From Nitrosomonas supralitoralis (GTDB lineage: Bacteria; Pseudomonadota; Gammaproteobacteria; Burkholderiales; Nitrosomonadaceae): DNA of 36,464 nucleotides. The DNA lies in the NCBI RefSeq assembly GCF_003011925.2, contig NZ_PXXU01000037.1:1-36464 (forward strand). Direction: 5' to 3'. Below are positions 9,064-17,991 of this stretch, one piece after another (the stretch's first letter is position 1; the number at the start of each line of letters is the position of its first letter). Both the position numbers and the translations under genes were made by a program. Under the pieces are notes generated by a model. It did no database searches. It had not been told where the DNA came from and saw only the letters and a list, made by a program, of their open reading frames with translations.

Positions 9064-9198
9064 TTAAACACTCAATCGTGCTCGCCCTTTTGCACGACGG
9101 GCACGGATTACTGCCGCACCTCCACGTGTTTTCATACGCACCAGAAATCCATGTGTACGTTTTCTTTTAGTAACCGAAGGTTGATAAGTCCGTTTCAT
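9064..9198 (-). CDS. rpmH: 50S ribosomal protein L34
   Basis: A 44-residue very basic protein, [20 protein letters not shown] to the end [11 protein letters not shown], matches L34 along its length. The start has a good ribosome binding site (AAAGGAG, 7 bases upstream). It is the first gene of the rpmH-rnpA-(yidD)-yidC-mnmE cluster. A sigma-70 type promoter lies just upstream. No dnaA gene or clear DnaA-box cluster accompanies it here. Confidence 0.97.
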   Translation of the reverse strand: MKRTYQPSVTKRKRTHGFLVRMKTRGGAAVIRARRAKGRARLSV

Positions 9199-9240
9199 TT
9201 CGCACTCCTTTCATTATTTATTTTGTCAATTGAACCGCGT

Positions 9241-9270
9241 ATTACAACTTGTTATGGGGTCAAATGTCAA
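9241..9270 (-). promoter_or_regulatory. Probable sigma-70 promoter of rpmH
   Basis: On the reverse strand, TTGACA (9265-9270) and TGTAAT (9241-9246) are 18 bp apart, 42 bp upstream of the rpmH start. The -35 box is perfect and the -10 box differs from consensus at one base, which suits a highly expressed ribosomal protein gene. Confidence 0.7.
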
Positions 9271-9288
9271 CATCCTTTTAAAAATAAA

Positions 9289-9319
9289 TTAATCTTGCGC
9301 TTTGGAGGGGCAAGATTAA
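9289..9319. repeat. 10-bp perfect stem-loop upstream of rpmH promoter
   Basis: TTAATCTTGC and GCAAGATTAA flank an 11-nt loop (9299-9309). It lies in the divergent gap between rpmH and xseA, about 20 bp upstream of the rpmH -35 box. No T-run follows on either strand and no transcript clearly ends here; it could be an operator or an old terminator. Confidence 0.45.
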
Positions 9320-9732
9320 CAGATAAGAAAATTGGTTAATAGCCTTATTTTGGTCATGTCGCACATTTAACAATTAAATTGGGTGTCGCAGTATTGGGCA
9401 TCAAATACATGTCAAGATCCAGTCTATAAATTGTGATATGAGCTCACGTGCGATTGCAATCACTGCCGAATTTGACTCCTTTGCATCTCAAACCATAAAT
9501 AGTCCTGAAAGTTCGATGCTATCGCATCAAAATCAAGTGATGATGTAGTTCAGCCTCAGCACTCAACAAAGTTACGCCAAGCATTATTCCAACCTATTGC
9601 TGGCACATTCAAGCAATCTGGCTGACGTACAGTGATAGAATACAAAAAATTATCTTTAACCGGACCAAATAGAACCAAGCTTGAATACTAAAATCCCTCA
9701 ATCAGCTTTTAGATCTATATTTGTATTGGAAA
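9320..9732. other. Gene-poor gap before xseA, possible transposase remnant
   Basis: No intact gene is seen. On the reverse strand, roughly 9401-9487, a short open stretch reads SAVIAIARELISQFIDWIL, which resembles the AVARELAGFIW segment near the C-terminus of IS110-family transposases; upstream frames give only fragments. This is a weak resemblance from memory, not a firm call. The xseA promoter must lie in the right part of the gap, but no clear boxes stand out. Confidence 0.3.
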
Positions 9733-11121
9733 ATGCTTATCCTTACAGATGCCAGCAAATCTCATTTGAATCTGCTCTTCATAATTTATCTCGTGGATAA
9801 AGTACTAACAGTCAGTGAGTTAAATCGCAACACCAAGCAGTTGCTTGAACAGAACATCCCATTACTGTGGATTAAAGGTGAGATCTCTAATTTAAAGCGC
9901 TACCAATCGGGTCATTGGTACTTTTCCCTCAAAGATAATCAAGCGCAGGTGCGCTGTGTGTTGTTCAGTCACAGGAATAAGTTTATCGATTGGCAACCTA
10001 ATGATGGCATGCAGGTAGAAGCGCTTGCATTGGTCACCCTATATGAGCCACGCGGTGATTTTCAGCTCAATGTAGAGACTATGCGACAAGCGGGGCTAGG
10101 TGAATTATTTGAGATGTTTGAAAAGCTTAAGAGCAAACTGCAAAAGGCTGGACTATTCAGCCTTACGAAGAAAAAAGCATTACCCAACTTTGCCAGACAA
10201 GTCGGCATTATCACTTCCCTAGATACTGCGGCACTTCGAGACATTGTGTCAACATTGCAGCGTCGCATGCCATTTTTGCCAATCATTATCTACCCTACCC
10301 CGGTACAGGGAAAAACGGCTGCCAGCAGCATCGCCGATACTATTAAGATAGCTTGCCTACGAGCAGAATCCGATGTATTGATACTCTGTCGCGGTGGTGG
10401 CAGTATTGAAGACTTATGGGCATTTAACGAAGAAATAGTTGCGCTGGCTATTAGCGCCAGTTCAATACCCATCATCAGTGGTATCGGCCATGAAACAGAC
10501 TTTACCATTGCGGATTTTGTTGCAGATATACGCGCTCCTACACCAACCGCAGCTGCAGAACTGGTTAGCAAAGACCGGATAGAATTAAGCCATCGATTGA
10601 ATACACTGCATCAACGCATGTATCGTGCAACTTTGCACCGTATTGAAAACGCTATGCAGCAGATGGATATTCTGTCACACCGGTTAATTTATCCCGGTGA
10701 CAAAATCAATCAACAAGCCATTCATCAGCAACACCTTCATGATCGACTCCTTAAAACATGGGTACATCAGCTCGAAAAGAAACATTGGAAATTATTCGAT
10801 TTCAATCAACGGCTAATAGCAGCAAGTCCGCGCATAGCTCGATTACAAGAACAACAAAATGAACTGGCTTCACGCTTATGCTATGCTTATTCCCGTTATT
10901 TTGATACGCTGATCTTCAGATTACAACATTCACAGATGCAGTTATCACACTTAAACCCGCAATCGGTACTGGAGCGCGGGTACAGCATCACTAGCTCCAA
11001 GGACGGTGCTATCATTCGCAACAGCAAACAAATTCATTCTGGAGATAGAATTCAGGTAAAATTCGCGCACGGAATGTGTGAAGCAGATGTCTGCATAACC
11101 AAAAATCCTGATCAATGCTAG
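9733..11121 (+). CDS. xseA: Exodeoxyribonuclease VII large subunit
   Basis: With the small subunit XseB, this enzyme degrades single-stranded DNA from both ends. The N-terminal OB-fold (VSELNRNTKQLLEQ, LWIKGEISNL, GHWYFSLKD) is followed by the catalytic domain with VGIITSLDTAALRDI, LCRGGGSIEDLWAFN, ISGIGHETDFTIADF and RAPTPTAAAELV, then a coiled-coil region and the C-terminal LERGYSI motif. The start is uncertain: a TTG at 9721, ATG at 9733 or GTG at 9793 are in frame, none with a strong ribosome binding site. GTG 9793 would put the first conserved segment at the usual distance from the N-terminus (442 residues); I list the ATG. Confidence 0.95.
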   Translation: MLILTDASKSHLNLLFIIYLVDKVLTVSELNRNTKQLLEQNIPLLWIKGEISNLKRYQSGHWYFSLKDNQAQVRCVLFSHRNKFIDWQPNDGMQVEALALVTLYEPRGDFQLNVETMRQAGLGELFEMFEKLKSKLQKAGLFSLTKKKALPNFARQVGIITSLDTAALRDIVSTLQRRMPFLPIIIYPTPVQGKTAASSIADTIKIACLRAESDVLILCRGGGSIEDLWAFNEEIVALAISASSIPIISGIGHETDFTIADFVADIRAPTPTAAAELVSKDRIELSHRLNTLHQRMYRATLHRIENAMQQMDILSHRLIYPGDKINQQAIHQQHLHDRLLKTWVHQLEKKHWKLFDFNQRLIAASPRIARLQEQQNELASRLCYAYSRYFDTLIFRLQHSQMQLSHLNPQSVLERGYSITSSKDGAIIRNSKQIHSGDRIQVKFAHGMCEADVCITKNPDQC

Positions 11122-11168
11122 TAAACGATTGTTCATTACTCTATATCAACACAAGGACAAGATTGTCG

Positions 11169-11543
11169 ATGTCAAAAACTTTTCTGATTCTGGGTGCATT
11201 GAATACATTATTGTGCATCGCATTAGGCGCCTTCGGTGCGCATGGGTTGAAAAGAATGTTATCAGCCGATATGCTTTCTGTATATCACACTGCCGTGCAA
11301 TACCATTTTTATCACGCTTTTGGAATCATTATTATTGGCTTACTCCTGCTGCATTTTCCGAAGTCTCGCTTAATGACGATATCCGGTTGGTTAATGATGG
11401 TCGGCATTGTTTTGTTCAGTTTCAGTCTTTACGCACTGAGCATAACCGAAATGCGCGGACTCGGCATGATCACGCCGTTTGGCGGTGTTTCATTCCTTAC
11501 GGCATGGGCTTTACTCGCTTATGCAATCTGGGCAGATAAATAG
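11169..11543 (+). CDS. DUF423 (YgdD-like) membrane protein
   Basis: A 124-residue hydrophobic protein with about four membrane segments and the family hallmarks GALNTLLCIALGAFGAHGLK near the N-terminus, YHTAVQYHFYHAFG, and GMITPFGGVSFLTAW. These identify the DUF423 family of small inner-membrane proteins, whose function is not established. The start at ATG 11169 has AAGGA upstream. It lies 47 bp after xseA on the same strand and may be co-transcribed with it. A stem-loop follows. Confidence 0.92.
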   Translation: MSKTFLILGALNTLLCIALGAFGAHGLKRMLSADMLSVYHTAVQYHFYHAFGIIIIGLLLLHFPKSRLMTISGWLMMVGIVLFSFSLYALSITEMRGLGMITPFGGVSFLTAWALLAYAIWADK

Positions 11544-11557
11544 CGTATGAAATCATA

Positions 11558-11590
11558 CTCTGCATTTTTCGTATTATGAAAAACGCAGAG
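11558..11590 (+). terminator. Stem-loop after the DUF423 gene
   Basis: CTCTGCATTTTTC and GAAAAACGCAGAG form a 13-bp stem with one mismatch and a 7-nt loop, 15 bp past the stop codon. The position fits transcript ending for the xseA-DUF423 pair, but the downstream strand has only a short T content, so factor-independent function is uncertain. Confidence 0.5.
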
Positions 11591-11716
11591 ATTTCAATAA
11601 TCACTTTTATCATCCCTTAAGAATCATGAATTCTATGATAGTGCTGAAATTCCAGTGACATTTATAATACTAACTATCTGTTTGTTATTACAATATTATG
11701 ATCACTATTTCTTTAA

Positions 11717-12061
11717 TTATTTTGCCATTTTCCTATGCGCAGCAGCCATTTCAGCATTTCGTTCTGCCGCTTTAGTATATTCTCTTAATAAAGCTTCATG
11801 GTGTGAATGAAAATCTTGGCCGGATCGGCCATAGTATTCACTATGATTTTCATACTCCTGCAACATATTTTTTTGTTCTTCAACTTTTTCACTCAATTCC
11901 TTAGCTTCTTTTTCGTAATATTCAGCTAATTTAATATGCAGAAAATCGGTTTTAGTATTCGCTACAGTTTCACTGATCTTTTTTGATTCTCCAGCTTGAG
12001 ATACACTTGAAATCAGCAAAGTAAAGCTAATGAGCATTACAAAAAATAGTTTTGTTTGCAT
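11717..12061 (-). CDS. Small exported helical protein, unknown function
   Basis: 114 residues. An N-terminal signal peptide (hydrophobic FFVMLISFTLLISSV, cleavage likely after SQA at about residue 23) is followed by a hydrophilic, strongly helical region rich in Glu, Lys, Ala and His. Visible pattern: LAEYYEKEAKELSEKVEEQ, then YGRSGQDFHSHHEALLREY, then AAERNAEMAAAHRKMAK. This pattern resembles small exported proteins of unknown function known from several proteobacteria; it may form a helical hairpin, and the His residues might bind metal, but that is a guess. It stands alone between the DUF423 gene and the divergent dsbB. Confidence 0.8.
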   Translation of the reverse strand: MQTKLFFVMLISFTLLISSVSQAGESKKISETVANTKTDFLHIKLAEYYEKEAKELSEKVEEQKNMLQEYENHSEYYGRSGQDFHSHHEALLREYTKAAERNAEMAAAHRKMAK

Positions 12062-12268
12062 AATGAATCTCCCTGGTTAGATGAATTGTTAGAAATTTTA
12101 TTGCACCTACAACTAGTTGAGTATGCTTCTAACTCACCACGTGTCTTACTAAGATCTTATTTCAAATTGCCGCTTTTTTCTTATTTTGCTCATCATAACA
12201 AATTATATAAAATCCATGAACTATTTGTGGATATACTTTAACATCAACAAAACTCATGTAAAGAACAA

Positions 12269-12742
12269 ATGAGAATATTATTTTTATGCATCTTACTTGG
12301 ATGCGTCGGTTTTCTGGGTTATGCGCAGTATCTACAACATGTAGAGGGCTTGCTACCTTGTCCTCTTTGTGTGGCACAACGTCTGGCGTATTTTTCGTTG
12401 GGATTAACAGCATTTATTGCGTTTCTTCATAATCCCGAACCTTTCGGACGTCGTCTTTATGGCTTATTGATGGTAATACTTGCTTCCATAGGAACGGTTA
12501 TTGCAGCACGACACGCTTGGTTAATTCGATACCCTGAATCATTTGAATGCGGTATCAGTCCTGAGGAAGCCTTGTTGAACTCCTTCCCCATTGCCGATTG
12601 GTGGCCTGGAATGTTTGAAGCCAATGGCGATTGCGCTAATGTCGATTGGACATTCTTATCGTTAACGATACCGGACTGGTCATTTGTTGCGTTTGTTGGT
12701 CTTGGAATCTTGGCGCTTTATCCATTAATAGCCAGGAGATAA
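12269..12742 (+). CDS. dsbB: Disulfide bond formation protein B
   Basis: DsbB reoxidises periplasmic DsbA and passes electrons to quinone. The 157-residue protein has four membrane segments. The first periplasmic Cys pair is CPLC at 31-34, followed by the conserved AQR; the second pair is C94 and C122 in the second periplasmic loop, with the usual LNSFPIADWWPGMF context. The gene ends 14 bp from the convergent xerD gene, so the two transcripts probably overlap. DsbA is not in the window. Confidence 0.96.
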   Translation: MRILFLCILLGCVGFLGYAQYLQHVEGLLPCPLCVAQRLAYFSLGLTAFIAFLHNPEPFGRRLYGLLMVILASIGTVIAARHAWLIRYPESFECGISPEEALLNSFPIADWWPGMFEANGDCANVDWTFLSLTIPDWSFVAFVGLGILALYPLIARR

Positions 12743-12756
12743 TTCAGCGTTTCGAA

Positions 12757-13668
12757 TTACCCGCGTGGATGGTGCTTGGAGTGAAGCTGTTTCAAGCGTT
12801 CGCGTGCAATATGCGTGTAAATCTGTGTAGTCGATATATCAGCATGTCCCAATAGCAGTTGCACAACACGCAAATCAGCGCCGTGATTCAGCAGATGAGT
12901 AGCAAATGCATGGCGCAACGTGTGCGGCGACAGCTGCTTTGTAATTCCCATTAATTGCGCATACCGTTTAATGAGATACCAGAAAGCTTGACGTGTCATG
13001 GCGGCTCCACGTGCTGTCACAAATATTGTATCCGTAACAATGCCATTTAAAAGCGAAGGTCTTGCTTCTTTAGTGTAACGATTCAGCCAATCCAGGGATT
13101 CTTCTCCGAGCGGCGCAAGACGTTCCTTTCTGCCCTTACCCATGACTCGCAATACTCCCATGTCCATACTGAGTTGCGAATACTTAAGGTTGATTAACTC
13201 CGATACTCGTAATCCACTGGCATATAAAACTTCGAGCATAGCACGATCACGTAAACCAAGTGGCTGTATTAGATCGGGCGCGCTTAACAACAGCTCAACT
13301 TCTTTTTCTGAGAGACTCTCTGGCAGATGACGTTGCAGTTTAGGCGCTTCAATATTAAGACTTGGATCAGTTGCAATTTTTCCTTGACGTAATAAAAAGC
13401 GATAAAAGCGCTTTAAACTGGATAATTCTCGACTCGTAGTACTGGCCTTCATCTTAGCTGAAACTCTGGACGCTAGAAATTCAAGCAAATCTGAATGCGT
13501 TGCCTCTGTTAACTTACTATTGTCTGGATCACATTTATTCAGCCATTCACTGAAAAGCTGAAGATCATTTCGGTAGCTATCCAGCGTATTACGCGAAAGC
13601 CCATCTTCAAGCCATAAAGCATCAGAAAACTCATCCAGCAGTCCTGCATTTAATTCAGGTGCTCTCAT
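12757..13668 (-). CDS. xerD: Tyrosine recombinase XerD
   Basis: XerD with XerC resolves chromosome dimers at dif. The 303-residue protein has an N-terminal SAM-like DNA-binding domain (to about 110) and a catalytic domain with the full tyrosine recombinase set: R154 (YASGLRVSEL), K178 (GKGRKERLAPL), H249-x-x-R252 (HTLRHAFATHLLNHG), H275 (LLGHADISTTQIYTH) and nucleophile Y284. The length and the C-terminus HSKHHPRG are typical of XerD rather than XerC. Its start overlaps the ogt end by 14 bp, so the two genes are translationally coupled. Confidence 0.95.
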   Translation of the reverse strand: MRAPELNAGLLDEFSDALWLEDGLSRNTLDSYRNDLQLFSEWLNKCDPDNSKLTEATHSDLLEFLASRVSAKMKASTTSRELSSLKRFYRFLLRQGKIATDPSLNIEAPKLQRHLPESLSEKEVELLLSAPDLIQPLGLRDRAMLEVLYASGLRVSELINLKYSQLSMDMGVLRVMGKGRKERLAPLGEESLDWLNRYTKEARPSLLNGIVTDTIFVTARGAAMTRQAFWYLIKRYAQLMGITKQLSPHTLRHAFATHLLNHGADLRVVQLLLGHADISTTQIYTHIARERLKQLHSKHHPRG

Positions 13669-14158
13669 GCTGCAGCAACCAACGCTTTATCTTTAAAGGA
13701 TTACCTTCACTTGCGTTCATAAAACCTCCTATACCACCACTCTTGGAAATAACTCGGTGACATGGTATGACAATCGGAAGACGATTGGCACCACATGCCC
13801 GACCTACCGCTCTCGGTGCTGAATGCAGTCGCGTCGCTATTTCTGCATAGCTACTTGTTTTCCCGAATGGAATCTCTTGAATAGCCTGCCAGACGCGCTG
13901 CTGATGAGTCGTACCACTGATATGTAAGCACAAGTCAAACGTAAAGCCGGGTTCACGTAGGTAAGCTAATAATTGCCTGCATACTTCTTTTGCCAGCTCA
14001 GTTTGCGGTGCCAGGATTGTTGTATTAGTTGGCAGATAATCAATATCAGTCAGCCAGTCCTCTACTGTTTTAATACCTAAAACAGCAAAGGGTGCGAGAA
14101 GCTTTGCCTGGTAGGTATTGACTGGATCAATTGCCCGACTCGTGTTCGCTCTCACCAT
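13655..14158 (-). CDS. ogt: Methylated-DNA--protein-cysteine methyltransferase
   Basis: Repairs O6-alkylguanine by transferring the alkyl group to its own Cys. The active-site motif IPCHRVI is at about 131-137 (C133), preceded by the DNA-binding helix with RAVGRACGANRLP and the FGKTSSYAEIA segment, and followed by GGIGGF. The 167-residue size fits the Ogt/MGMT type without an AdaA domain. It overlaps the start of xerD. The gene symbol ogt is by family; adaB-type names are also used. Confidence 0.93.
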   Translation of the reverse strand: MVRANTSRAIDPVNTYQAKLLAPFAVLGIKTVEDWLTDIDYLPTNTTILAPQTELAKEVCRQLLAYLREPGFTFDLCLHISGTTHQQRVWQAIQEIPFGKTSSYAEIATRLHSAPRAVGRACGANRLPIVIPCHRVISKSGGIGGFMNASEGNPLKIKRWLLQHEST

Positions 14159-14309
14159 GATTCGCCTGATTGTTACTTACAAAATTAACGCAGCACGTTT
14201 TACACTGTTCCGAAGATTGACATTTAATATAATTAGAAGTTTCATGTGCTAGCCTCAATCTCCCAGTATCCATAGGATTTCAAACTGGAAGCCAACCACG
14301 CAACAATGC

Positions 14310-16220
14310 TTAAGATTTTAACAATAATAATTCATTGAGTCTTTTGACAAATGCAGCCGGATCTTCTAATTGGCCGCCTTCAGCCAATAAAGCCTGGTCA
14401 AACAATATGTGACTCCAATCCTCGAAATTTTCCATTTCATTATTTAACCGTTGCACCATTGGATGATGAGGATTGATTTCCAGTATTGGTTTGGTATGTT
14501 GTATTTTTTGCCCTGCCGATTTCAATAATCTTTCCAAATTACCGCCCATATCGTAAGTGTCTGCAACAAGGCAAGCGGGAGATTCAGTCAAGCGAAACGT
14601 AACACGAACATCTTTTACCTGTTCACTCAATGTTTCTTTCATTTTTTCAGTCAAATTTTGCAAAGCATTAGTTTCTTTTTCGCGCTCCTCTTTTTCAGCT
14701 TCATCCTCTAAATTTCCTAAATCTAATCCGCCCTTAGCTACTGACTGCAGAGGCTTTCCTTCAAACTCAGTTAAATTACTTACAAGCCATTCATCAACGC
14801 GATCGGAGAGCAGCAACACTTCGATGCCTTTCTTGCGAAAAACCTCCAGATGTGGGCTGTTTTTAGCCGCCTTAAGATTGTCTGCAGTCACATAATAAAT
14901 TTTCTCCTGTCCGTCTTTCATGCGCTGCAAGTAAGTATCCAAAGAAACCAACGGCTCATCGGAATCGCTATCTGTTGTGACAAAACGTAATAACTTCGCA
15001 ATTCGCTCACGATTAGCAAAATCTTCCCCTACACCTTCCTTGAGAACTTGTCCAAATTCACGGTAAAAGGTTTTGTATTTCTCTTTTCCTTCTTCATCTT
15101 CATTTTTGGATAAGTCTTCAATTAATCCCAGAATCTTTTTGATTACACCCGCTCTGATTGAATCAATATCCTTAGATTCTTGTAAGATTTCCCGTGACAC
15201 ATTTAAAGGTAAATTATTCGAATCAATTACACCCCTGACAAAACGCAAATAATTAGGCAACAGCTTATCAGCATCATCCATAATGAAAACCCGTTGCACG
15301 TATAACTTAATTCCATGACGACGTTCACGATCAAATAAGTCAAACGGCGCGCGTGCCGGAATATAAAGTAATTGTGTATAGTCTTGTTTACCTTCTACTC
15401 GTGCATGCACATAAGCAAGCGGCGGTTCGAAATCATGCCCTACATGTTTATAAAATTCATTATATTGCTCTACAGTAATTTCGCTCTTAGGTCTCGCCCA
15501 TAACGCATTTGCTTGATTAATGGTTTCGTCTTCGTCAGAGATCTTATTTTGCTTTTCTTCTTGCGACCACTCTTCCTTCTTCATCACAATAGGTAAGGTA
15601 ATGTGATCCGAATATTTCCGAATCACATTACGGATCCTCATGCCACTAAGAAATTCATCTTCATCCTTGCGCAAATGCAGAATTATTTCGGTACCACGAT
15701 TAGGTTTCTCAACTGTTTCCAAAGTGTAATCACCTTCTCCGCTAGATTCCCACCTCACGCCATGTTCAGCAGTCAATCCGGCGCGTCTGGTAGTCAATGT
15801 CACCTTCTCAGCGATAATAAAAGCAGAATAAAACCCTACACCAAATTGACCAATCAAATTCGCATCTTTGACTTGATCACCCGTTAATGAATTAAAAAAT
15901 TCACGCGTGCCTGATTTAGCAATAGTTCCAATATGATCAATAACTTCTTGTCGTGACATACCGATACCGTTGTCAGAAATAGTGATAGTCCGCTCATTAG
16001 TGTCATAACTGATGCGAATTTTTAGATCTGAATCCGATTCATAAAGTGCGGCGTCAGTGAGGCCCTCAAAACGTAATTTATCTGCGGCATCTGATGCATT
16101 TGAAATTAGTTCGCGCAAGAATATTTCCTTATTACTGTATAAGGAATGAATCATTAACTTCAGTAATTGCTTTGCCTCTGCCTGAAAACTTAACTGTTCT
16201 TTGATTGTTTCACCTTGCAT
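14310..16220 (-). CDS. htpG: Molecular chaperone HtpG (Hsp90)
   Basis: Bacterial Hsp90, an ATP-dependent dimeric chaperone. The N-terminal GHKL ATPase domain shows [14 protein letters not shown] (the conserved acidic-box Asn and Asp), [15 protein letters not shown], and [17 protein letters not shown]. The middle domain includes [20 protein letters not shown] with the catalytic-loop Arg. The C-terminal dimerisation domain ends with [11 protein letters not shown]. The length of 636 residues is normal. A strong ribosome binding site (AAGGAGG) precedes the ATG. A candidate heat-shock promoter lies 28-55 bp upstream. Confidence 0.98.
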   Translation of the reverse strand: MQGETIKEQLSFQAEAKQLLKLMIHSLYSNKEIFLRELISNASDAADKLRFEGLTDAALYESDSDLKIRISYDTNERTITISDNGIGMSRQEVIDHIGTIAKSGTREFFNSLTGDQVKDANLIGQFGVGFYSAFIIAEKVTLTTRRAGLTAEHGVRWESSGEGDYTLETVEKPNRGTEIILHLRKDEDEFLSGMRIRNVIRKYSDHITLPIVMKKEEWSQEEKQNKISDEDETINQANALWARPKSEITVEQYNEFYKHVGHDFEPPLAYVHARVEGKQDYTQLLYIPARAPFDLFDRERRHGIKLYVQRVFIMDDADKLLPNYLRFVRGVIDSNNLPLNVSREILQESKDIDSIRAGVIKKILGLIEDLSKNEDEEGKEKYKTFYREFGQVLKEGVGEDFANRERIAKLLRFVTTDSDSDEPLVSLDTYLQRMKDGQEKIYYVTADNLKAAKNSPHLEVFRKKGIEVLLLSDRVDEWLVSNLTEFEGKPLQSVAKGGLDLGNLEDEAEKEEREKETNALQNLTEKMKETLSEQVKDVRVTFRLTESPACLVADTYDMGGNLERLLKSAGQKIQHTKPILEINPHHPMVQRLNNEMENFEDWSHILFDQALLAEGGQLEDPAAFVKRLNELLLLKS

Positions 16221-16247
16221 GCTAGCCTCCTTAAATAATTTGCTGAA

Positions 16248-16275
16248 ATATGTGATTCAAACTTAAGAATTCAAG
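16248..16275 (-). promoter_or_regulatory. Candidate sigma-32 promoter of htpG
   Basis: On the reverse strand, CTTGAA (16270-16275), identical to the sigma-32 -35 consensus, is followed after 14 bp by TCACATAT (16248-16255), a partial match to the CCCCATNT -10. The position just upstream of htpG and the known heat induction of htpG in other bacteria support it. Confidence 0.45.
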
Positions 16276-16309
16276 TACCCGATCAATTAATTGATTGATT
16301 GATCGGGTA
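16276..16309. promoter_or_regulatory. 12-bp perfect palindrome next to htpG -35, possible operator
   Basis: TACCCGATCAAT and ATTGATCGGGTA flank a 10-nt spacer and abut the candidate -35 box. A further half-site, TACCCGAGCAAT, 11 of 12 identical, lies at 16384-16395. Three related half-sites suggest protein binding. It does not match CIRCE. No T-run supports a terminator. Confidence 0.45.
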
Positions 16310-16495
16310 TATTCTTTATATTCGTGATGCCATCTAAATAAATCCAATTTCATAATTCGACAATATAAGGCACAGCGTCAAGATACCCGAGCAATAAACT
16401 ACTCTACAAGATCAGAAATTCACTTCGATTTTATTACGGAATGCAGTTGCACCAGGGCGGTGTACCTCTTGAAGAAGTCCCGCCTATATCGCTAA

Positions 16496-17941
16496 CTACA
16501 TAGAATTTTGGATTGCATAAAGACTTAATCCCATTAACGACTGAGGGAATATTCCTAATGCTAAAACTGCAAAGCCATTTGCACTTAATAAAATTCTAAC
16601 ATCACTATTAGAAACAATGGGCTCAATAGTTTCTGGCTCATCAAAATACATTAATTTGATGATCCGCAGATAATAGAAAGCGCCGATCAGCGAAAAGAGC
16701 ACCCCCACCACAGCAAGCCAGACATAGCCAGCATTGACAACCGCTTGCAATACAGCGAATTTTGCATAGAATCCAATCATTGGTGGAATGCCTGTTAATG
16801 AAAGCATCAAAAGCAGTGTAATAAATGCATATAAGGAACTTCTTTTGTTAAGCCCTTTAAAATCATCAATATTTTCTGCCTCGAATCCATATCTGCACAA
16901 CAGCATAACCATGGCAAAAGTGCCAAGAGTCATCAGTACATAAGCGATCACATAAAACAAAGATGAGCTATAACCATTTGTATCTGCACTGATAAATCCA
17001 AGAAGTAAAAATCCCATGTGCGAAATAGTTGAATAAGCTAGCATGCGTTTGATATTCGTTTGTGCTATCGCAGCAATATTACCAACTGCCATAGATAAAA
17101 CAGCAAGAATTACTAACATGCCTTGCCAGTCAGTAACCATCTCTCCCATTCCTTCAACTAATAACCGCATCACGAAACCAAATGCCGCCAATTTAGGCGC
17201 GGAACCGACAAATAGTGTTACTGCAGTTGGCGCACCTTGATAAACATCTGGCGCCCACATATGAAAAGGTGCAGCACTGAGCTTAAAAGCGATGCCTGCT
17301 ACAATAAAGACTAAACCAACGACAAGCACCTCTTTACTACTGGCACCACTCTGAATGATCTGCGCAAGCATCGACACATGTAGTGTTCCTGTAGCCCCGT
17401 AAACCAATGACATGCCATATAGCAAAAATCCTGATGCCAAGGCACCTAATACGAAGAACTTCATAGCTGCTTCTGTTGCCATCAATGATTCGCGTCTTAA
17501 AGCTACTAGCGCATAGAGTGACAGTGAAAGCAACTCCAAACCGATATATAACGTCAGGAAATGGCTGGCAGAAATCATGACCATCATGCCTAAAGTGGCA
17601 AATAGTATCAAACTAAAAAATTCTCCCTTCAACATTCCACGATCAGCCATATAGGAATGCGAATACACGAGAACAGCTGATACCGTACCATAAACCATCA
17701 ATTTTAAAGTATCGGCCATGGAATCATCGATAAACATGCCGTGAAAGGTTAGCGTCGATTCAGTGGAGAATGTTACGAATGTAAGTATCGCGCAGCCTAA
17801 TAACGTAATTTGTGTTATCAAATATGCAACATATCGCCTACCCTCACCCGCGGCAAGATCTGCTAGCATTACCACGCACACCATTATAAGCATAAAAATC
17901 TCGGATGAAGCTGGTGCAAAATCAGGTGGTATAAAATTCAT
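16496..17941 (-). CDS. nuoN: NADH-quinone oxidoreductase subunit N
   Basis: One of three antiporter-like proton-pumping subunits of complex I. The 481-residue, about 14-helix protein keeps the channel residues: the Glu in TM5 ([17 protein letters not shown]) and the Lys of TM7 ([20 protein letters not shown]), plus the lysine in [20 protein letters not shown]. It is the last gene of the nuo operon, 50 bp after nuoM. No clear terminator with a T-run follows; the next gene on the strand is htpG, 275 bp on. Confidence 0.97.
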   Translation of the reverse strand: MNFIPPDFAPASSEIFMLIMVCVVMLADLAAGEGRRYVAYLITQITLLGCAILTFVTFSTESTLTFHGMFIDDSMADTLKLMVYGTVSAVLVYSHSYMADRGMLKGEFFSLILFATLGMMVMISASHFLTLYIGLELLSLSLYALVALRRESLMATEAAMKFFVLGALASGFLLYGMSLVYGATGTLHVSMLAQIIQSGASSKEVLVVGLVFIVAGIAFKLSAAPFHMWAPDVYQGAPTAVTLFVGSAPKLAAFGFVMRLLVEGMGEMVTDWQGMLVILAVLSMAVGNIAAIAQTNIKRMLAYSTISHMGFLLLGFISADTNGYSSSLFYVIAYVLMTLGTFAMVMLLCRYGFEAENIDDFKGLNKRSSLYAFITLLLMLSLTGIPPMIGFYAKFAVLQAVVNAGYVWLAVVGVLFSLIGAFYYLRIIKLMYFDEPETIEPIVSNSDVRILLSANGFAVLALGIFPQSLMGLSLYAIQNSM

Positions 17942-17991
17942 TAACTCAATATCCTTATAACAGGAACGATCACCGTTCTCTAATCCCTATA

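Noticed and set aside
9199..9720. Replication origin next to rpmH
   Set aside because: rpmH often neighbours dnaA and oriC, but no dnaA gene and no cluster of TTATCCACA boxes is seen here.
11129..11539. Second plus-strand open frame of 136 codons over the DUF423 gene
   Set aside because: The other frame is the recognised membrane protein; this one has no family features.
16430..16495. Terminator after nuoN
   Set aside because: A GGCGG...CCGCC pairing is present but long-looped and without a T-run on the reverse strand.
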